The notes under the pieces: model-generated
Told to the model about the DNA's origin: nothing
The model's database searches: none
What the model saw: the letters and a program-made list of their open reading frames with translations, nothing else
In this document: piece by piece, positions 16,176 to 25,694 of the stretch
How positions within the stretch are numbered: position 1 is the stretch's first letter
How the letters are laid out: the number at the start of each line of letters is the position of its first letter
Program-made: the position numbers and the translations under genes
Assembly (NCBI RefSeq): GCF_030209355.1
Contig: NZ_JARVSF010000041.1
Coordinates: 1 to 64,000, forward strand
Origin: Pseudarthrobacter sp. fls2-241-R2A-127
Lineage (GTDB): Bacteria > Actinomycetota > Actinomycetes > Actinomycetales > Micrococcaceae
Direction of reading: 5' to 3'
DNA: 64,000 nucleotides

Positions 16176-18719
16176 CTACCGCTGGACAGCTCCGAAGCGT
16201 TCCGCGGCAAGTGCAACTGCACCTTCACGCGCTGCCGAGGCTTCATCGGCGGTCAGCGTGCGGTCAGCAGCACGGAACCGAAGGCCGAAGGCCAGTGACT
16301 TTTTGCCCTCCTCGATGCCCTTGCCGGCGTAGACGTCGAACAGCGCGACATCTTCCAGCAGCTCGCCGGCACCTTCCCGCAGTGCGGCCAGGACCTCGTC
16401 CGCCGGGACGTCGGCCGGGACCACGAGCGCCACGTCCTGGGTAGCCACCGGGAAGGTGGAGATGTGGCGGGCAACGATCACGTCCGGTGCGGCTTCGAAC
16501 AGGGCGTCGGCATTCAGTTCCAACGCCACCGAGCGCGCCGGCATGTCAGCGGCCGCCAGCAGCTTGGGGTGCAGCTCGCCGGCGTAGCCCACCACTTCCC
16601 CGGTGCGCAGCGCAAGCTTGGCGGTGCGGCCCGGGTGGAATGCCTGGTGGCTGCCCTGGCTGACCACCAGGTCCACGCCGAGGACGTCCCCGGCAAGCCG
16701 GGCCACATCCAGGGCGTCCGACCAGTCCCACACCCGCGGGGTATGCGCGGCTGCCGCCGGGGAGTCATGGCCTGTGAGGACCGCGGCGACGTGGAAGGGC
16801 TGGTCCGGGACGCCGTCGTAGAGTCCGTCGAGCACTTCATCGGCAGGCCTGGCGCCCAGCGGCGGGATGGAGGCGGTGCCCATGGTTTCGCCCGGCAGGA
16901 ACACCAGGCCCGACTCGAAGAGGGCGAGGTCGCGGAATCCGCGGGAATGGTTCCGCTTGGCCACCTCGATCAGGCCGGGAAGGATCGAGGTCCGCAGGTA
17001 GCCCTGCTCCTCGCTGATGGGGTTGGCCAGCTTGACGGCGCTCCGCGAAGCACCTTCGTCGGCGGTTCCGAAGGTGTCGTTGGCCGCCTTGGATACGAAC
17101 GGGTAGGACAGGACCTCGGTGAGTCCGGCGTCGGCCAGGGCCTGGATCAGGCGCCGGCGCTGTTGCTGGACCCGGGTGAGGCCGCGGCCAGGAGGGGCGA
17201 CGGGCAGCGTGGCGGGGATCTTGTCGTAGCCCACCAGCCGGGCGATTTCCTCGGTGAGGTCTTCCTTGGTTTCCAGGTCGCTGCGCCAGCTCGGCGGCGT
17301 GACGGTCCAGCCGGCGTCGTTCTTCACTACTGCTGCGCCCAGGTCCTCAAGCGAGGTGACGATCTGGTCCTCAGTGAAGTCGATCCCGATGCGTGCGGCG
17401 GCGAAGCCGGCCGGCAGCTCAATGGTGACCGTTTCCGGGGCGGTCCCGACGTCGGTCCCCGCCTCGTCCGCGGTGCCTCCGGCGAGTTCCACCAGGAGGT
17501 CCACCACGCGCTGCGCGGCGATGCCCGCAACCTGCCAGTCAACGCCGCGTTCGAAGCGCTTGGACGCCTCGGAGGGGAGCTTGTGCCGGCGCCGGGAACG
17601 TCCGATGGACACGTCGTCGAAGTGCGCCGCCTCAACCAGGATGTTCGACGTCGAGTCGCTCACCTCGGTGGCCGCACCGCCCATGACGCCTGCGATGCCG
17701 ATGGCGCCGGAGTCGTCGGTGATCAGGAGGTCTTCGGCGTCAAGGGTGCGTTCCTTGCCGTCCAGGGTGGTGATCTTCTCCCCTGCCGCAGCGCGGCGCA
17801 CCACAATGTCGCCGGAGAGCGTGTCGAGATCGTAGCAGTGCGTGGGCTGGCCCAGCTCGAGCATGACGTAGTTGGAAATGTCCACCGGGAGGGAGATGGA
17901 GCGGATGCCCGCCAGCCGCAACCGGGACACCATCCACTGCGGCGTGGGCTTCGTAGCATCCGCGCCACGGACGGTGCGCGCCACGAAGCGGTCGCAGCCG
18001 GGCTTGCCGTAGATGGGGGCGTCGTCGTTGAGTTTGACGCCGTAGCCACCGGACAGTTCCGCCGGGGCGTTGACCTTGGTGGCGGGGTCGGTGAAGGCCG
18101 TCCCGGTGGCGTGCGCGTACTCGCGGGCCACGCCGCGGATGGAGAAGGCGTAGCCGCGGTCGGGGGTGACGTTGATTTCCGCGGCCTGGTCGTACAGGCC
18201 AAGGAGCTCCATCGCGTCGGTGCCGATTTCCGGGTCCAGCCCGATGCGGGACAGCACCAGGATGCCGTCGTGGTCGTCGCCGATGCCCAGTTCGCGGACC
18301 GAGGCGATCATTCCGGCCGAGAGGTGGCCGTAGGTCTTACGGGCGGAGATGCGGAAGTCGCCGGGCAGCACAGCGCCGGGAAGAGTGACCACCACTTTGT
18401 CGCCCTCAACGAAGTTGTGCGCGCCGCAGATGATGCCCTGGACACCGGAGGGGTCGATGCCGTCGCCGGTGAGGGTCTGCTCCTGCCCTTCGGGGACAAC
18501 GCGGACCTGGCACCAGTTGATGGTCTTGCCGTTGGTCTGCGGTTCCTTGACCAGGCTCAGGACCTGGCCCACCACCACGGGGCCCTGCAGGGTGTCCGTG
18601 GGACGGTGGACGGCTTCTTCTTCAAAGCCGACCTTGACCAGTTCGGCCATGACGTCTTCGGCCGTCGCATCGGCCGGTACGGCCGCGAATTCACGCAGCC
18701 AGGAAAGTGGGATACGCAC
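16176..18719 (-). CDS. pheT: Phenylalanine-tRNA ligase beta subunit
   Basis: Partner of PheS in the alpha2-beta2 enzyme that charges tRNA-Phe. Domains in order: B1 start RIPLSWLREF, a tRNA-binding/EMAP-like part around residues 40-150, B3/B4 editing domain, B5, catalytic-like core and a C-terminal anticodon-binding FDX-ACB domain (HISTFPVATQDVALVV). The GTG at 18719 is chosen as it begins exactly at the family N-terminus and follows the pheS stop by 2 bases; 847 residues. Confidence 0.97.
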   Translation of the reverse strand: MRIPLSWLREFAAVPADATAEDVMAELVKVGFEEEAVHRPTDTLQGPVVVGQVLSLVKEPQTNGKTINWCQVRVVPEGQEQTLTGDGIDPSGVQGIICGAHNFVEGDKVVVTLPGAVLPGDFRISARKTYGHLSAGMIASVRELGIGDDHDGILVLSRIGLDPEIGTDAMELLGLYDQAAEINVTPDRGYAFSIRGVAREYAHATGTAFTDPATKVNAPAELSGGYGVKLNDDAPIYGKPGCDRFVARTVRGADATKPTPQWMVSRLRLAGIRSISLPVDISNYVMLELGQPTHCYDLDTLSGDIVVRRAAAGEKITTLDGKERTLDAEDLLITDDSGAIGIAGVMGGAATEVSDSTSNILVEAAHFDDVSIGRSRRRHKLPSEASKRFERGVDWQVAGIAAQRVVDLLVELAGGTADEAGTDVGTAPETVTIELPAGFAAARIGIDFTEDQIVTSLEDLGAAVVKNDAGWTVTPPSWRSDLETKEDLTEEIARLVGYDKIPATLPVAPPGRGLTRVQQQRRRLIQALADAGLTEVLSYPFVSKAANDTFGTADEGASRSAVKLANPISEEQGYLRTSILPGLIEVAKRNHSRGFRDLALFESGLVFLPGETMGTASIPPLGARPADEVLDGLYDGVPDQPFHVAAVLTGHDSPAAAAHTPRVWDWSDALDVARLAGDVLGVDLVVSQGSHQAFHPGRTAKLALRTGEVVGYAGELHPKLLAAADMPARSVALELNADALFEAAPDVIVARHISTFPVATQDVALVVPADVPADEVLAALREGAGELLEDVALFDVYAGKGIEEGKKSLAFGLRFRAADRTLTADEASAAREGAVALAAERFGAVQR

Positions 18720-18721
18720 TC

Positions 18722-19783
18722 TTAGATCTCCATCCCGAATTGCTCGCTGAACCGTACATCGCCTTCGATCATTTCCCGCATGTCTCCTACTTCGTTGCGG
18801 AACATCAGGGCACGCTCGATGCCCATGCCGAAGGCAAAACCTGAATAGACGTCCGGGTCGATGCCGGCGGCGCGCAGGACGTTGGGGTTGACCATGCCGC
18901 AGCCGCCCCACTCGATCCAGCGCGGGCCGCCCTTGGCGCCGGGGTGGAAGATGTCCAGCTCGGCGGACGGCTCGGTGAACGGGAAGTAGTTGGGGCGAAG
19001 GCGGACCTTGGCTTCCTCGCCGAACATTTGGCGGGTGAAGTGCTCCAGCGTGCCCAGCAGGTCCGCCATGGACAGGCCCTTATCGATGGCGAGGCCCTCG
19101 AACTGGTGGAATACCGGGGTGTGGGTGGCGTCCAGCTCGTCGGTGCGGAACACCTTGCCCGCGCACAGGACATAGATGGGCACCTCGCGCTCCAGCATGG
19201 AACGCACCTGCACCGGGGAGGTGTGGGTACGCATCAGCAGGTGGGCTTCGGGCGGTTCCACAAAGAAAGTGTCCTGCATTTCGCGCGCGGGGTGGTCCGG
19301 CTTGAAGTTCAGGGCATCGAAGTTGAACCACTCCGACTCGACCTCGGGGCCCTCGGCGATTTCCCAGCCCATGCCCACGAAGATGTCCGCGACGCGGTCC
19401 TGGAGGGTGGAGAGGGGGTGGCGTGCGCCGGCACGGCGGCGACGGGGCGCTGCGGTGACATCCACGGTCTCCTCAACCAGGATCCGGGCATCGTTCTCGG
19501 CCTCCAGGACGGCTGTCCGGTCAGCGAGCGCCTTGTTGACCCGGCCGCGGGATGCGCCCATCAGCTTTCCGGCGAGCGCTTTCTGGTCCTTGGGCAACCG
19601 GCCGATCTCACGGTTGGCAAGGCTCAGCGGGGACTTCTCGCCGCTGTGGGCGAGCCGCACCGCCTTAAGCTCGTCGAGGGTGGCCGCACCGGCGATGGCG
19701 GTGATGGCCTGGTCTACAGCGGCGTTGATGGCGGCTTCATCCGTGGGGTTCGGGATGGCGCCGCCCGGCAAAGTTTCAGTCAT
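18722..19783 (-). CDS. pheS: Phenylalanine-tRNA ligase alpha subunit
   Basis: Catalytic class II synthetase subunit, 353 residues. An N-terminal coiled-coil tRNA-binding arm (about 15-100) is followed by the catalytic core with GWEIAEGPEVE, HPAREMQDTFF and motif 3 near GFAFGMGIERALM. The ATG at 19783 lacks a strong ribosome site. The 199 bases upstream are shared with a divergent gene; I see no T-box or leader peptide with phenylalanine codons there. Confidence 0.97.
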   Translation of the reverse strand: MTETLPGGAIPNPTDEAAINAAVDQAITAIAGAATLDELKAVRLAHSGEKSPLSLANREIGRLPKDQKALAGKLMGASRGRVNKALADRTAVLEAENDARILVEETVDVTAAPRRRRAGARHPLSTLQDRVADIFVGMGWEIAEGPEVESEWFNFDALNFKPDHPAREMQDTFFVEPPEAHLLMRTHTSPVQVRSMLEREVPIYVLCAGKVFRTDELDATHTPVFHQFEGLAIDKGLSMADLLGTLEHFTRQMFGEEAKVRLRPNYFPFTEPSAELDIFHPGAKGGPRWIEWGGCGMVNPNVLRAAGIDPDVYSGFAFGMGIERALMFRNEVGDMREMIEGDVRFSEQFGMEI

Positions 19784-19982
19784 CTACTGTTCTTAGCTAC
19801 GAGTCGTGGCTGCCGGCGGTCGGGGCAACCGTGCGCGGTGTCCCGCGCGGCGCGTCCGTCGCCGGCAGGTCATGGATGAATACCGAACGTCAGTGGCATT
19901 CAATGACCAGGTCAGGGCTCACCGGCAGGACCGGCGGCCACTGCCCTCCAGTCTAGTTGAACCCTCCGGCTACCATGGCCTC

Positions 19983-20438
19983 ATGACTTTGCGGCAGTGC
20001 GCGGGTACCCGGGACCGCCCGACGACCGCCCAGCGGCTCAGGCGGGCGGCGAACCTCCTCAACGGGAGCACCCTGGCGGGCGTCGCCGTCGCCCTCGCCG
20101 CCGGGACGCGGATGAGCCGGGGCCCCCGCGGCATGGTCATAGCCGCCGGGTACCGTTGGCGGCTTCCGGCCGCGCGCGCCTTCACGTTGGGCAACGTGGT
20201 CCTGTACCGCGGTTCCGCCCCCGACCTGCTGTCCCGGGCTGAACTGCTGGGCCATGAGGAACGGCACTGCAGCCAGTACGCATGGTGCCTCGGCCTCCCC
20301 TTCCTCCCGCTGTACCTGGCCGCGGCCTGCTGGTCCGTCCTGCGGACCGGAAATCCGGGAACGGCGAATATTTTCGAACGCAGGGCCGGCCTGGCCGCCG
20401 GCGGCTACCCGGCTCCGGCGGGGAGCGCGGTCCTGTGA
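19983..20438 (+). CDS. Small membrane protein with HEERH motif, function unknown
   Basis: 151 residues. After a basic N-terminus there are weakly hydrophobic stretches and then LLGHEERHCSQYA, which fits a HExxH zinc-peptidase core, followed by a hydrophobic segment LGLPFLPLYLAAACW. A third zinc ligand is not clear, so peptidase activity is only a possibility. The ATG at 19983 is the last good start before the conserved part. It is translationally coupled to the downstream SIMPL-domain gene by a GTGA overlap, which suggests a shared envelope role. Confidence 0.72.
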   Translation: MTLRQCAGTRDRPTTAQRLRRAANLLNGSTLAGVAVALAAGTRMSRGPRGMVIAAGYRWRLPAARAFTLGNVVLYRGSAPDLLSRAELLGHEERHCSQYAWCLGLPFLPLYLAAACWSVLRTGNPGTANIFERRAGLAAGGYPAPAGSAVL

Positions 20439-21091
20439 ACCGCACGGACCAGGCCTCCGGGGAGGCCGGCACGGTCACCGTCACCGGGAATGGGTGGGCG
20501 GAAGCCGAACCGGATCTGGTGACGGTTTCGGTGGCGGTGGAGTGCCGCGCGCCGTCCGTGGCGGGCGCGTACGCGGCGGCGGGGCAGAGCCTCTCCGCAG
20601 CGGCCGCGGCCCTCCGGGAACACGGCGTTGGCCCTGCCGATCTGCGGACGAACGGGCTGTCAGTGCGGGCTGACCTCGCGTGGCGCGACGGCGAAGGCCA
20701 GAAACTGGTGGGCTATGTTGCGGCCGGCAGCCTGGCCGTCAGGCTGCGGGACGTCGACAACGCAGCAACCGCCATCTCCCGGGCCGTTGAGTCGGGTGGC
20801 GACAACGTCCGGCTCGACAGCCTGCAGCTTGTCCTCTCCGATGGCTCCGCCGTCCTCGCCCAGGCCCGGGAGGCTGCCTGGCAGGACGCGTTCCGCGCAG
20901 CCACCCAGTTCGCCTCGCTCTCCTCAGCCACCCTGGGCCGGGTGCTGTCCGTGACGGAGCAGAGGGCAGCTCCGGGCCCGGTGCCGGTTGCCGGCCTGCA
21001 ACGGGCGTCTGCGGTTGAGGGGCCGGCTATTGAACCCGGCAGGAACCGGGTGGAGGCCGGCGTGACTGTCACCTGGGAGCTGCTGCACTAG
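20435..21091 (+). CDS. SIMPL-domain (DUF541, YggE-like) protein
   Basis: 218 residues, GTG at 20435 overlapping the previous stop. The fold pattern VTVTGNGWAEAEPDLVTVSVAVE at the start and a C-terminal VEAGVTVTWELL are typical of DUF541/SIMPL proteins such as E. coli YggE, linked to oxidative stress but with no known catalysis. No signal peptide is visible, so a cytoplasmic location is likely here. Confident of the family, not of the function. Confidence 0.87.
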   Translation: MNRTDQASGEAGTVTVTGNGWAEAEPDLVTVSVAVECRAPSVAGAYAAAGQSLSAAAAALREHGVGPADLRTNGLSVRADLAWRDGEGQKLVGYVAAGSLAVRLRDVDNAATAISRAVESGGDNVRLDSLQLVLSDGSAVLAQAREAAWQDAFRAATQFASLSSATLGRVLSVTEQRAAPGPVPVAGLQRASAVEGPAIEPGRNRVEAGVTVTWELLH

Positions 21092-21131
21092 CGGGCGCTG
21101 CCTGCGGGGGCGTTTCCGCCGCGCGCCGCCC

Positions 21132-21160
21132 TTGACTTCCATTCGAACATGTTTTCGAAT
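21132..21160 (+). promoter_or_regulatory. Promoter with LexA (SOS) operator for the radical SAM gene
   Basis: TTGACT (21132-21137), a 17-base spacer and TCGAAT (21155-21160) form a promoter. The operator TCGAACATGTTTTCGA (21143-21158), one base off the GAAC-N4-GTTC core, covers the spacer and the -10 element. Start codon 21168 is 7 bases after the -10, so the transcript would be leaderless or nearly so. LexA control is inferred from the motif. Confidence 0.75.
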
Positions 21161-21167
21161 GGAGGCC

Positions 21168-22277
21168 ATGAGATGGGAAGCGCAAACACTGGTCACCGCG
21201 CAGGATGCCACCGGCGGGGCCGCTCCGGCACTGCTGCCGCTGGCCGGCCTCGTCCGCACCGTCACCACCCCTGAGTTCGCCGGCATCACGTTCCACGAGG
21301 TCACCGCAAAATCGGTGCTCAACCGGGTTCCGGCAGGGTCGAAGATGCCTTTCGAGTGGACGGTGAACCCGTATCGCGGCTGCAGCCACGCCTGCGTGTA
21401 CTGCTTTGCCAGGAAATCGCACACATATCTGGATTTCGACGCCGGCATGGACTTCGACAGCCAAGTGGTGGTTAAGGTCAACGCAGCCGAAATTCTCCGG
21501 AAGGAAGTAAACAAGGCGTCCTGGACGCGGCAGCAAGTGGCGCTTGGCACCAACACCGATCCCTACCAGCGGGCCGAAGGACGGTACCGCCTCATGCCGG
21601 GAATCATCGCCGCCTTGGCGGACTCCGGCACTCCCCTGTCCATCCTCACCAAGGGCACCTTGCTCTCACGGGACATCCCCCTGTTGAAAAGTGCCGCCAC
21701 GCAGGTGCCGGTGGGGCTGGGAATCTCGCTGGCCATGACCGATGAGGCCCTCTCGGAGGCCATCGAGCCGGGCACGCCCGGGCCCCGGGCGCGGCTGAGG
21801 TTGGTGACCCGGCTGCGCGAGGCCGGACTTCCCTGCGGCGTCATGGCGATGCCCATCCTGCCGTGGCTTTCCGACAGCGACGAAGCCCTGGATGCACTCT
21901 TCGGCTCCCTGGCCGCCGCCGGCGCAACAGGGGTCACCGCAGGCGCACTGTACCTGAAGCCCGGGACCAGGGAATGGTTCATGAAATGGATCGCCGCCCA
22001 CCACCCTGAACTGGCGGGACGCTACCGGCGGCTGTACGGGACCGGGTCCTACGCCTCCAAGGAATACCGCACCTGGCTTGCCGCCAAGGTCCGGTACTTC
22101 AAGGCACGCCACGGTTTCTCGCATTCCTCCGGCTTCAGCCACCGGGACCTGGACAATGTTGAAGATCCCCGCGAAGAGGAAGCGCAGTACCCCGCCGGCA
22201 GCATTCCCGCCCCGGCCAGGGAGGGCAGCGCCAACGTTCCTGCTTCCCGGCCCTCGGCGCAGGATGCCCTCTTCTAG
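21168..22277 (+). CDS. Rv2578c/SplB-like radical SAM protein
   Basis: 369 residues with the iron-sulfur motif C-x3-C-x2-C in RGCSHACVYCFAR, read as the radical SAM cluster. The protein resembles the Rv2578c family, distantly related to spore photoproduct lyase. The product and substrate are unknown; a DNA-repair role is suggested by the LexA operator on its promoter. The ATG at 21168 is preferred over 21159 because the family starts MRWEAQ. The C-terminal tail after about residue 335 is low complexity. Confidence 0.9.
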   Translation: MRWEAQTLVTAQDATGGAAPALLPLAGLVRTVTTPEFAGITFHEVTAKSVLNRVPAGSKMPFEWTVNPYRGCSHACVYCFARKSHTYLDFDAGMDFDSQVVVKVNAAEILRKEVNKASWTRQQVALGTNTDPYQRAEGRYRLMPGIIAALADSGTPLSILTKGTLLSRDIPLLKSAATQVPVGLGISLAMTDEALSEAIEPGTPGPRARLRLVTRLREAGLPCGVMAMPILPWLSDSDEALDALFGSLAAAGATGVTAGALYLKPGTREWFMKWIAAHHPELAGRYRRLYGTGSYASKEYRTWLAAKVRYFKARHGFSHSSGFSHRDLDNVEDPREEEAQYPAGSIPAPAREGSANVPASRPSAQDALF

Positions 22278-22343
22278 CAGGTTCTGTCCAGCAGCGCCTG
22301 TCCGGGTCCTGGTTCAGCGGGCCTTGCCTCAGCGGATTCGGGT

Positions 22344-22790
22344 CTAGCGGGTCCCTCCCAGCGGCGATGCCACGGAGTCCAACAAAGCCCGGACGATCGG
22401 AAAATCCGCCGGGATCCATGGCAGCCCAAGTACCGCGTCCCGGTCACGGAGGTCCACCCACAGCAGTTCGTCATGGTCTTCAAGGGGCCGCGGTTCGCCG
22501 ACGCTGACTTCCGCGAACCAGACGCGCATGCTGGCCCGCTCGTTTAACGGCCAGCCATCGGGAACCCCTGCAGGCAGTTCGGGTCCCAGCCGGACACCGA
22601 TTCCAAGTTCCTCCGACAACTCCCTCACCAGGGCCGCCTCGGGCTCCTCGCCGGGCTCAACCTTGCCGCCGGGAAACTCCCACAGCCCGGCCAGGTGCTC
22701 CGGCGCACTCCGACGGGCGACCAGCAGTGCCGCCGGTTCCGCCAGCTTGTCCACGATGGCTCCGCCCACAACCTGAATCAGTCCAGTCAC
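22344..22790 (-). CDS. MutT-like Nudix hydrolase
   Basis: 148 residues with a full Nudix box: GGKVEPGEEPEAALVREL, then SEELGI (G-x5-E-x7-REUxEExGU). Close in size and pattern to 8-oxo-dGTP pyrophosphatases that clean the nucleotide pool, but substrates cannot be read from sequence. It is convergent with the radical SAM gene and divergent from the transporter at 22947; the 156-base space between holds both promoters and nothing else I can name. Confidence 0.92.
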   Translation of the reverse strand: MTGLIQVVGGAIVDKLAEPAALLVARRSAPEHLAGLWEFPGGKVEPGEEPEAALVRELSEELGIGVRLGPELPAGVPDGWPLNERASMRVWFAEVSVGEPRPLEDHDELLWVDLRDRDAVLGLPWIPADFPIVRALLDSVASPLGGTR

Positions 22791-22946
22791 CGGCCCATTC
22801 TATGGTCCACAATGGAATGTCCCGGAACAGCATTCCCGCCCAAGGGAATAGGTCCTGCCCGCCAGGGGTTTGCGACTCTGTCCGCACGTACCTGCCCCAC
22901 TGCCGTGGCATCCGGTCCTTCACCCACCCCTTTGAGAAGCAGGCAC

Positions 22947-24155
22947 ATGAGCAGCGTTCTTTCCCAGTCCACGGCCACATCCGCCAAGACCCCCAACCTT
23001 GGGATGGCCATCTTTGCGCTGGCCATGGGCGGGGTGGGCATCGGCGTCACCGAGTTCACCATGATGGGACTGCTGAAAGAGGTGGAGCAGGGCCTGGCGA
23101 TCACCACCCCCCAAGCCGGATACCTGATCTCCGCCTACGCCCTGGGCGTGGTGGTGGGCGCCCCGCTGCTCGCCGTCGTGGGGGCCAAGCTCCCCCGCAA
23201 GTACCTGGCCCTGGGGCTCCTGCTGTTCTTTACCGTTGCCAACCTGAGCTCGTTCGCAGCGCCGGACTACGGGGCAATGCTCGTCTCACGGTTCGCCGCG
23301 GGCCTGCCGCACGGGGCGTTCTTTGGGGTGGCCGCCGTGATTGCAGCGTCCCTGGTCCCGCCGACACGGCGCGGCTGGGCCATCTCCATGGTGATGGCCG
23401 GCCTCAGCATCTCCAACGTCGTCGGCGTCCCCTTCGCCACGTGGCTGGGGCAGGCCTTCGGCTGGCGCCTCCTGTTCATCCTGGTGGGTGGCATCGGTCT
23501 GCTGGCACTTGTGCTGGTCTGGATCTTCGTGCCGTTCCAAAAGGCGCATCCGGACGCGAGCATCCGGCGCGAACTCGGTGCGCTGAAACGGCTCCAGGTA
23601 TGGCTTGCGCTCCTGGTGGGAATCGTCGGCTTCGGCGGCTTCTTCGCCACCTACACCTATATCGCCCACACCATGACCAATGTGGCCGGAATCCCGTCGG
23701 CCCTGATCCCGGTGGTGGTGGCACTCTACGGACTGGGCATGGTTGCCGGGAACATCATCGGCGGCAGGCTGGCCGACAGGTCGGTGATGGGCACCATCTA
23801 CCGGGTCCTGCCCGCCATAGCCGTCGCCCTGGTGCTCTACGCCGTGGCGGCACACTGGGCATGGAGCGCCCTGGTCATGGTGTTCGTGGTGGGGGCCGCG
23901 GGTTCCATGCTGGTCCCCGCCCTGCAGACGCGGCTGCTTGATGCTTCACCGGATGCACCGTCGCTGGCATCCTCCCTCAACCACGCCGCGCTCAACGTCG
24001 CCAACGCCCTGGGAGCCTTCCTCGGCGGCCTCGTCATCGCCCTCGGCTGGGGCTTCGTGGCGCCGGCCCTGGTGGGCGCCGTACTCGCTGTCCTCGGCTT
24101 CGGCGTCGCCCTGCTCAGCGGCGCGCTGGAACGCAAGCGACCGCTGGCAGCCTGA
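22947..24155 (+). CDS. MFS efflux transporter, DHA1 type
   Basis: 402 residues, about 12 membrane helices. Family marks are GVTEFTMMGLL in helix 1 and RFAAGLPHGAFFGVA in helix 4, resembling CmlR/YdhP/NepI exporters for drugs or nucleosides. The ATG at 22947 lies just before the first helix. The substrate is unknown. It ends 15 bases before the convergent cation-efflux gene. Confidence 0.88.
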   Translation: MSSVLSQSTATSAKTPNLGMAIFALAMGGVGIGVTEFTMMGLLKEVEQGLAITTPQAGYLISAYALGVVVGAPLLAVVGAKLPRKYLALGLLLFFTVANLSSFAAPDYGAMLVSRFAAGLPHGAFFGVAAVIAASLVPPTRRGWAISMVMAGLSISNVVGVPFATWLGQAFGWRLLFILVGGIGLLALVLVWIFVPFQKAHPDASIRRELGALKRLQVWLALLVGIVGFGGFFATYTYIAHTMTNVAGIPSALIPVVVALYGLGMVAGNIIGGRLADRSVMGTIYRVLPAIAVALVLYAVAAHWAWSALVMVFVVGAAGSMLVPALQTRLLDASPDAPSLASSLNHAALNVANALGAFLGGLVIALGWGFVAPALVGAVLAVLGFGVALLSGALERKRPLAA

Positions 24156-24170
24156 CCCCATCCGCAGCCT

Positions 24171-25127
24171 TTAGGGGCCGGGGACCGTTGCGGCCTGTTC
24201 CTGGCCTTCGGCAGCCGGCGGCCGGCGCAGGTCCGGTTCCAGGTAGATCACGCGGGCGATGGGTACTGCTGCCCGGATCCGCGCCTCGCAGTCATCGATA
24301 GCCGTGGCGATCTGCTCTCCGGTGGCGTATCGGCTGACCGCAATCTTGGCCGCCACCAGCAGTTCTTCCGGGCCCAGGTGCATCGTCCTGAGGTGGATGA
24401 TGCGGCCTCCGTCCGATTCGATGGCAACCCTGATCCGTTCCACGTCCGCCCTCGTGGCCGATTCACCCAGCAGCAATGACTTCGTTTCCAAGGCCAGCAC
24501 CACGGCGATGGACACCAGCAGCAGGCCGATCATTCCCGTGCCGGCAGCATCCCATGCCCCGTTGCCGGTCAGCAGGGTCAGGCCGACTCCGACGAGGGCG
24601 AACAGAAGTCCCAGGAGGGCGCCGAAGTCCTCGAGCAGGATCACCGGCAGTTCGGGCTGTTTGGCAGTGCGCACGAACGCGATCCACGACTGGGTGCCGC
24701 GGGTTTGGTTGGACTCCTTGATGGCCGTCCGGAAGGAATAGGACTCGGCGATGACGGCACCCACCAGGACGGCCAGCGGAACCCACCAGAAGCCGCCTTC
24801 AATGCCGTGCGGGTGCTGGAACTTCTGCCAGGACTCATACAGGGCAAAGAGCCCGCCGAGACTGAACAGCACGATGGAGACGATGAAGGCGTAGATGTAG
24901 CGCTCCCGGCCGTACCCGAAGGGGTGCTCCGGGCTGGCGGCCCGCTGTGACTTCTTGCCGCCAAGGAGCAGCAGCAACTGGTTGCCGGAGTCGGCCACAC
25001 TGTGGATGGCCTCGGCGAGCATCGACGAGGACAGTGTCAGCAGGTACGCCAGGAATTTCATGACGGCGATGGCCAGGTTCGCGGCCAAAGCCGCCACTAT
25101 CGCCTTGGTACCACCATGGGCAGACAC
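24171..25127 (-). CDS. Cation diffusion facilitator family transporter
   Basis: 318 residues with six predicted helices and the metal-site motif HSVADSGNQ in helix 2, plus a C-terminal cytoplasmic regulatory-type domain with RVIYLEPDL. It resembles the SLC30A9-like branch, so zinc or another divalent metal is likely but not certain. GTG start at 25127 with GAGGAGAAG upstream. Confidence 0.9.
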   Translation of the reverse strand: MSAHGGTKAIVAALAANLAIAVMKFLAYLLTLSSSMLAEAIHSVADSGNQLLLLLGGKKSQRAASPEHPFGYGRERYIYAFIVSIVLFSLGGLFALYESWQKFQHPHGIEGGFWWVPLAVLVGAVIAESYSFRTAIKESNQTRGTQSWIAFVRTAKQPELPVILLEDFGALLGLLFALVGVGLTLLTGNGAWDAAGTGMIGLLLVSIAVVLALETKSLLLGESATRADVERIRVAIESDGGRIIHLRTMHLGPEELLVAAKIAVSRYATGEQIATAIDDCEARIRAAVPIARVIYLEPDLRRPPAAEGQEQAATVPGP

Positions 25128-25326
25128 GCGAGGCTTCTCCTCTTTGCCGGTTCTTTGGAGTCGGATAGTGCAGGATCCCGCGGGGCAGCCACCGCGTCAA
25201 TACCGTACCCGGGGCGCCGCTTAACGATGCAGCAACGGCTCCCGCCCGTCTACTGACTTTGCGGGGTGCTTATGTTAGCTTGAGCCTCATCGGGACTATT
25301 AATCCCGGTCACAATAAGGAGGAGAC

Positions 25327-25602
25327 ATGGGTTTTCTTGCTTGGATTATTTTGGGCCTGATTGTCGGGGCCATCGTTAAGGCCGTTATGCCCGGACGGGT
25401 TGGCGGCGGCTGGGTCACCAGCCTCATCCTTGGTGTTGTTGGTGCCATTGTTGGCGGCTGGATCGGCAGCCTTCTTTTCAACAAGGGCGATTTGGGCTTC
25501 TTCGACCTCGGCACTTGGATTCTCGCTATTGTTGGTGGCCTCGTTGTCGCCGGCATCTACGGATTCGTCACCGGACGCGGAAAAGCAACCCGCGCACCCT
25601 GA
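25327..25602 (+). CDS. GlsB/YeaQ/YmgE-family small membrane protein
   Basis: 91 residues, three hydrophobic glycine-rich segments (GFLAWIILGLIVGAIVKAV, SLILGVVGAIVGGWIG, TWILAIVGGLVVAGIYGFV). The family was first described as transglycosylase-associated and is often stress-induced; the mechanism is unknown. A very strong AAGGAGGAG site precedes the ATG, and a perfect terminator follows, so it is a single-gene transcript with high translation. Confidence 0.93.
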   Translation: MGFLAWIILGLIVGAIVKAVMPGRVGGGWVTSLILGVVGAIVGGWIGSLLFNKGDLGFFDLGTWILAIVGGLVVAGIYGFVTGRGKATRAP

Positions 25603-25627
25603 GCAGTCCGTCACCACATAACCCACG

Positions 25628-25655
25628 GGCCCCGGATCTCCGGGGCCTTTCTTTG
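25628..25655. terminator. Rho-independent terminator after the YeaQ-like gene
   Basis: GGCCCCGGA (25628-25636), 2-base loop, TCCGGGGCC (25639-25647), then TTTCTTTG. A perfect 9-base stem with a T-rich tail on the plus strand, between convergent genes. Confidence 0.9.
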
Positions 25656-25694
25656 TGCCCGGCCGCCCCATGGCGGCCGGCCCAGCCTCTGCTC

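Noticed and set aside
19784..19982. Possible T-box or phenylalanine leader before pheS
   Set aside because: No T-box consensus, no run of Phe codons after a start, and no terminator hairpin with T-run on the minus strand.
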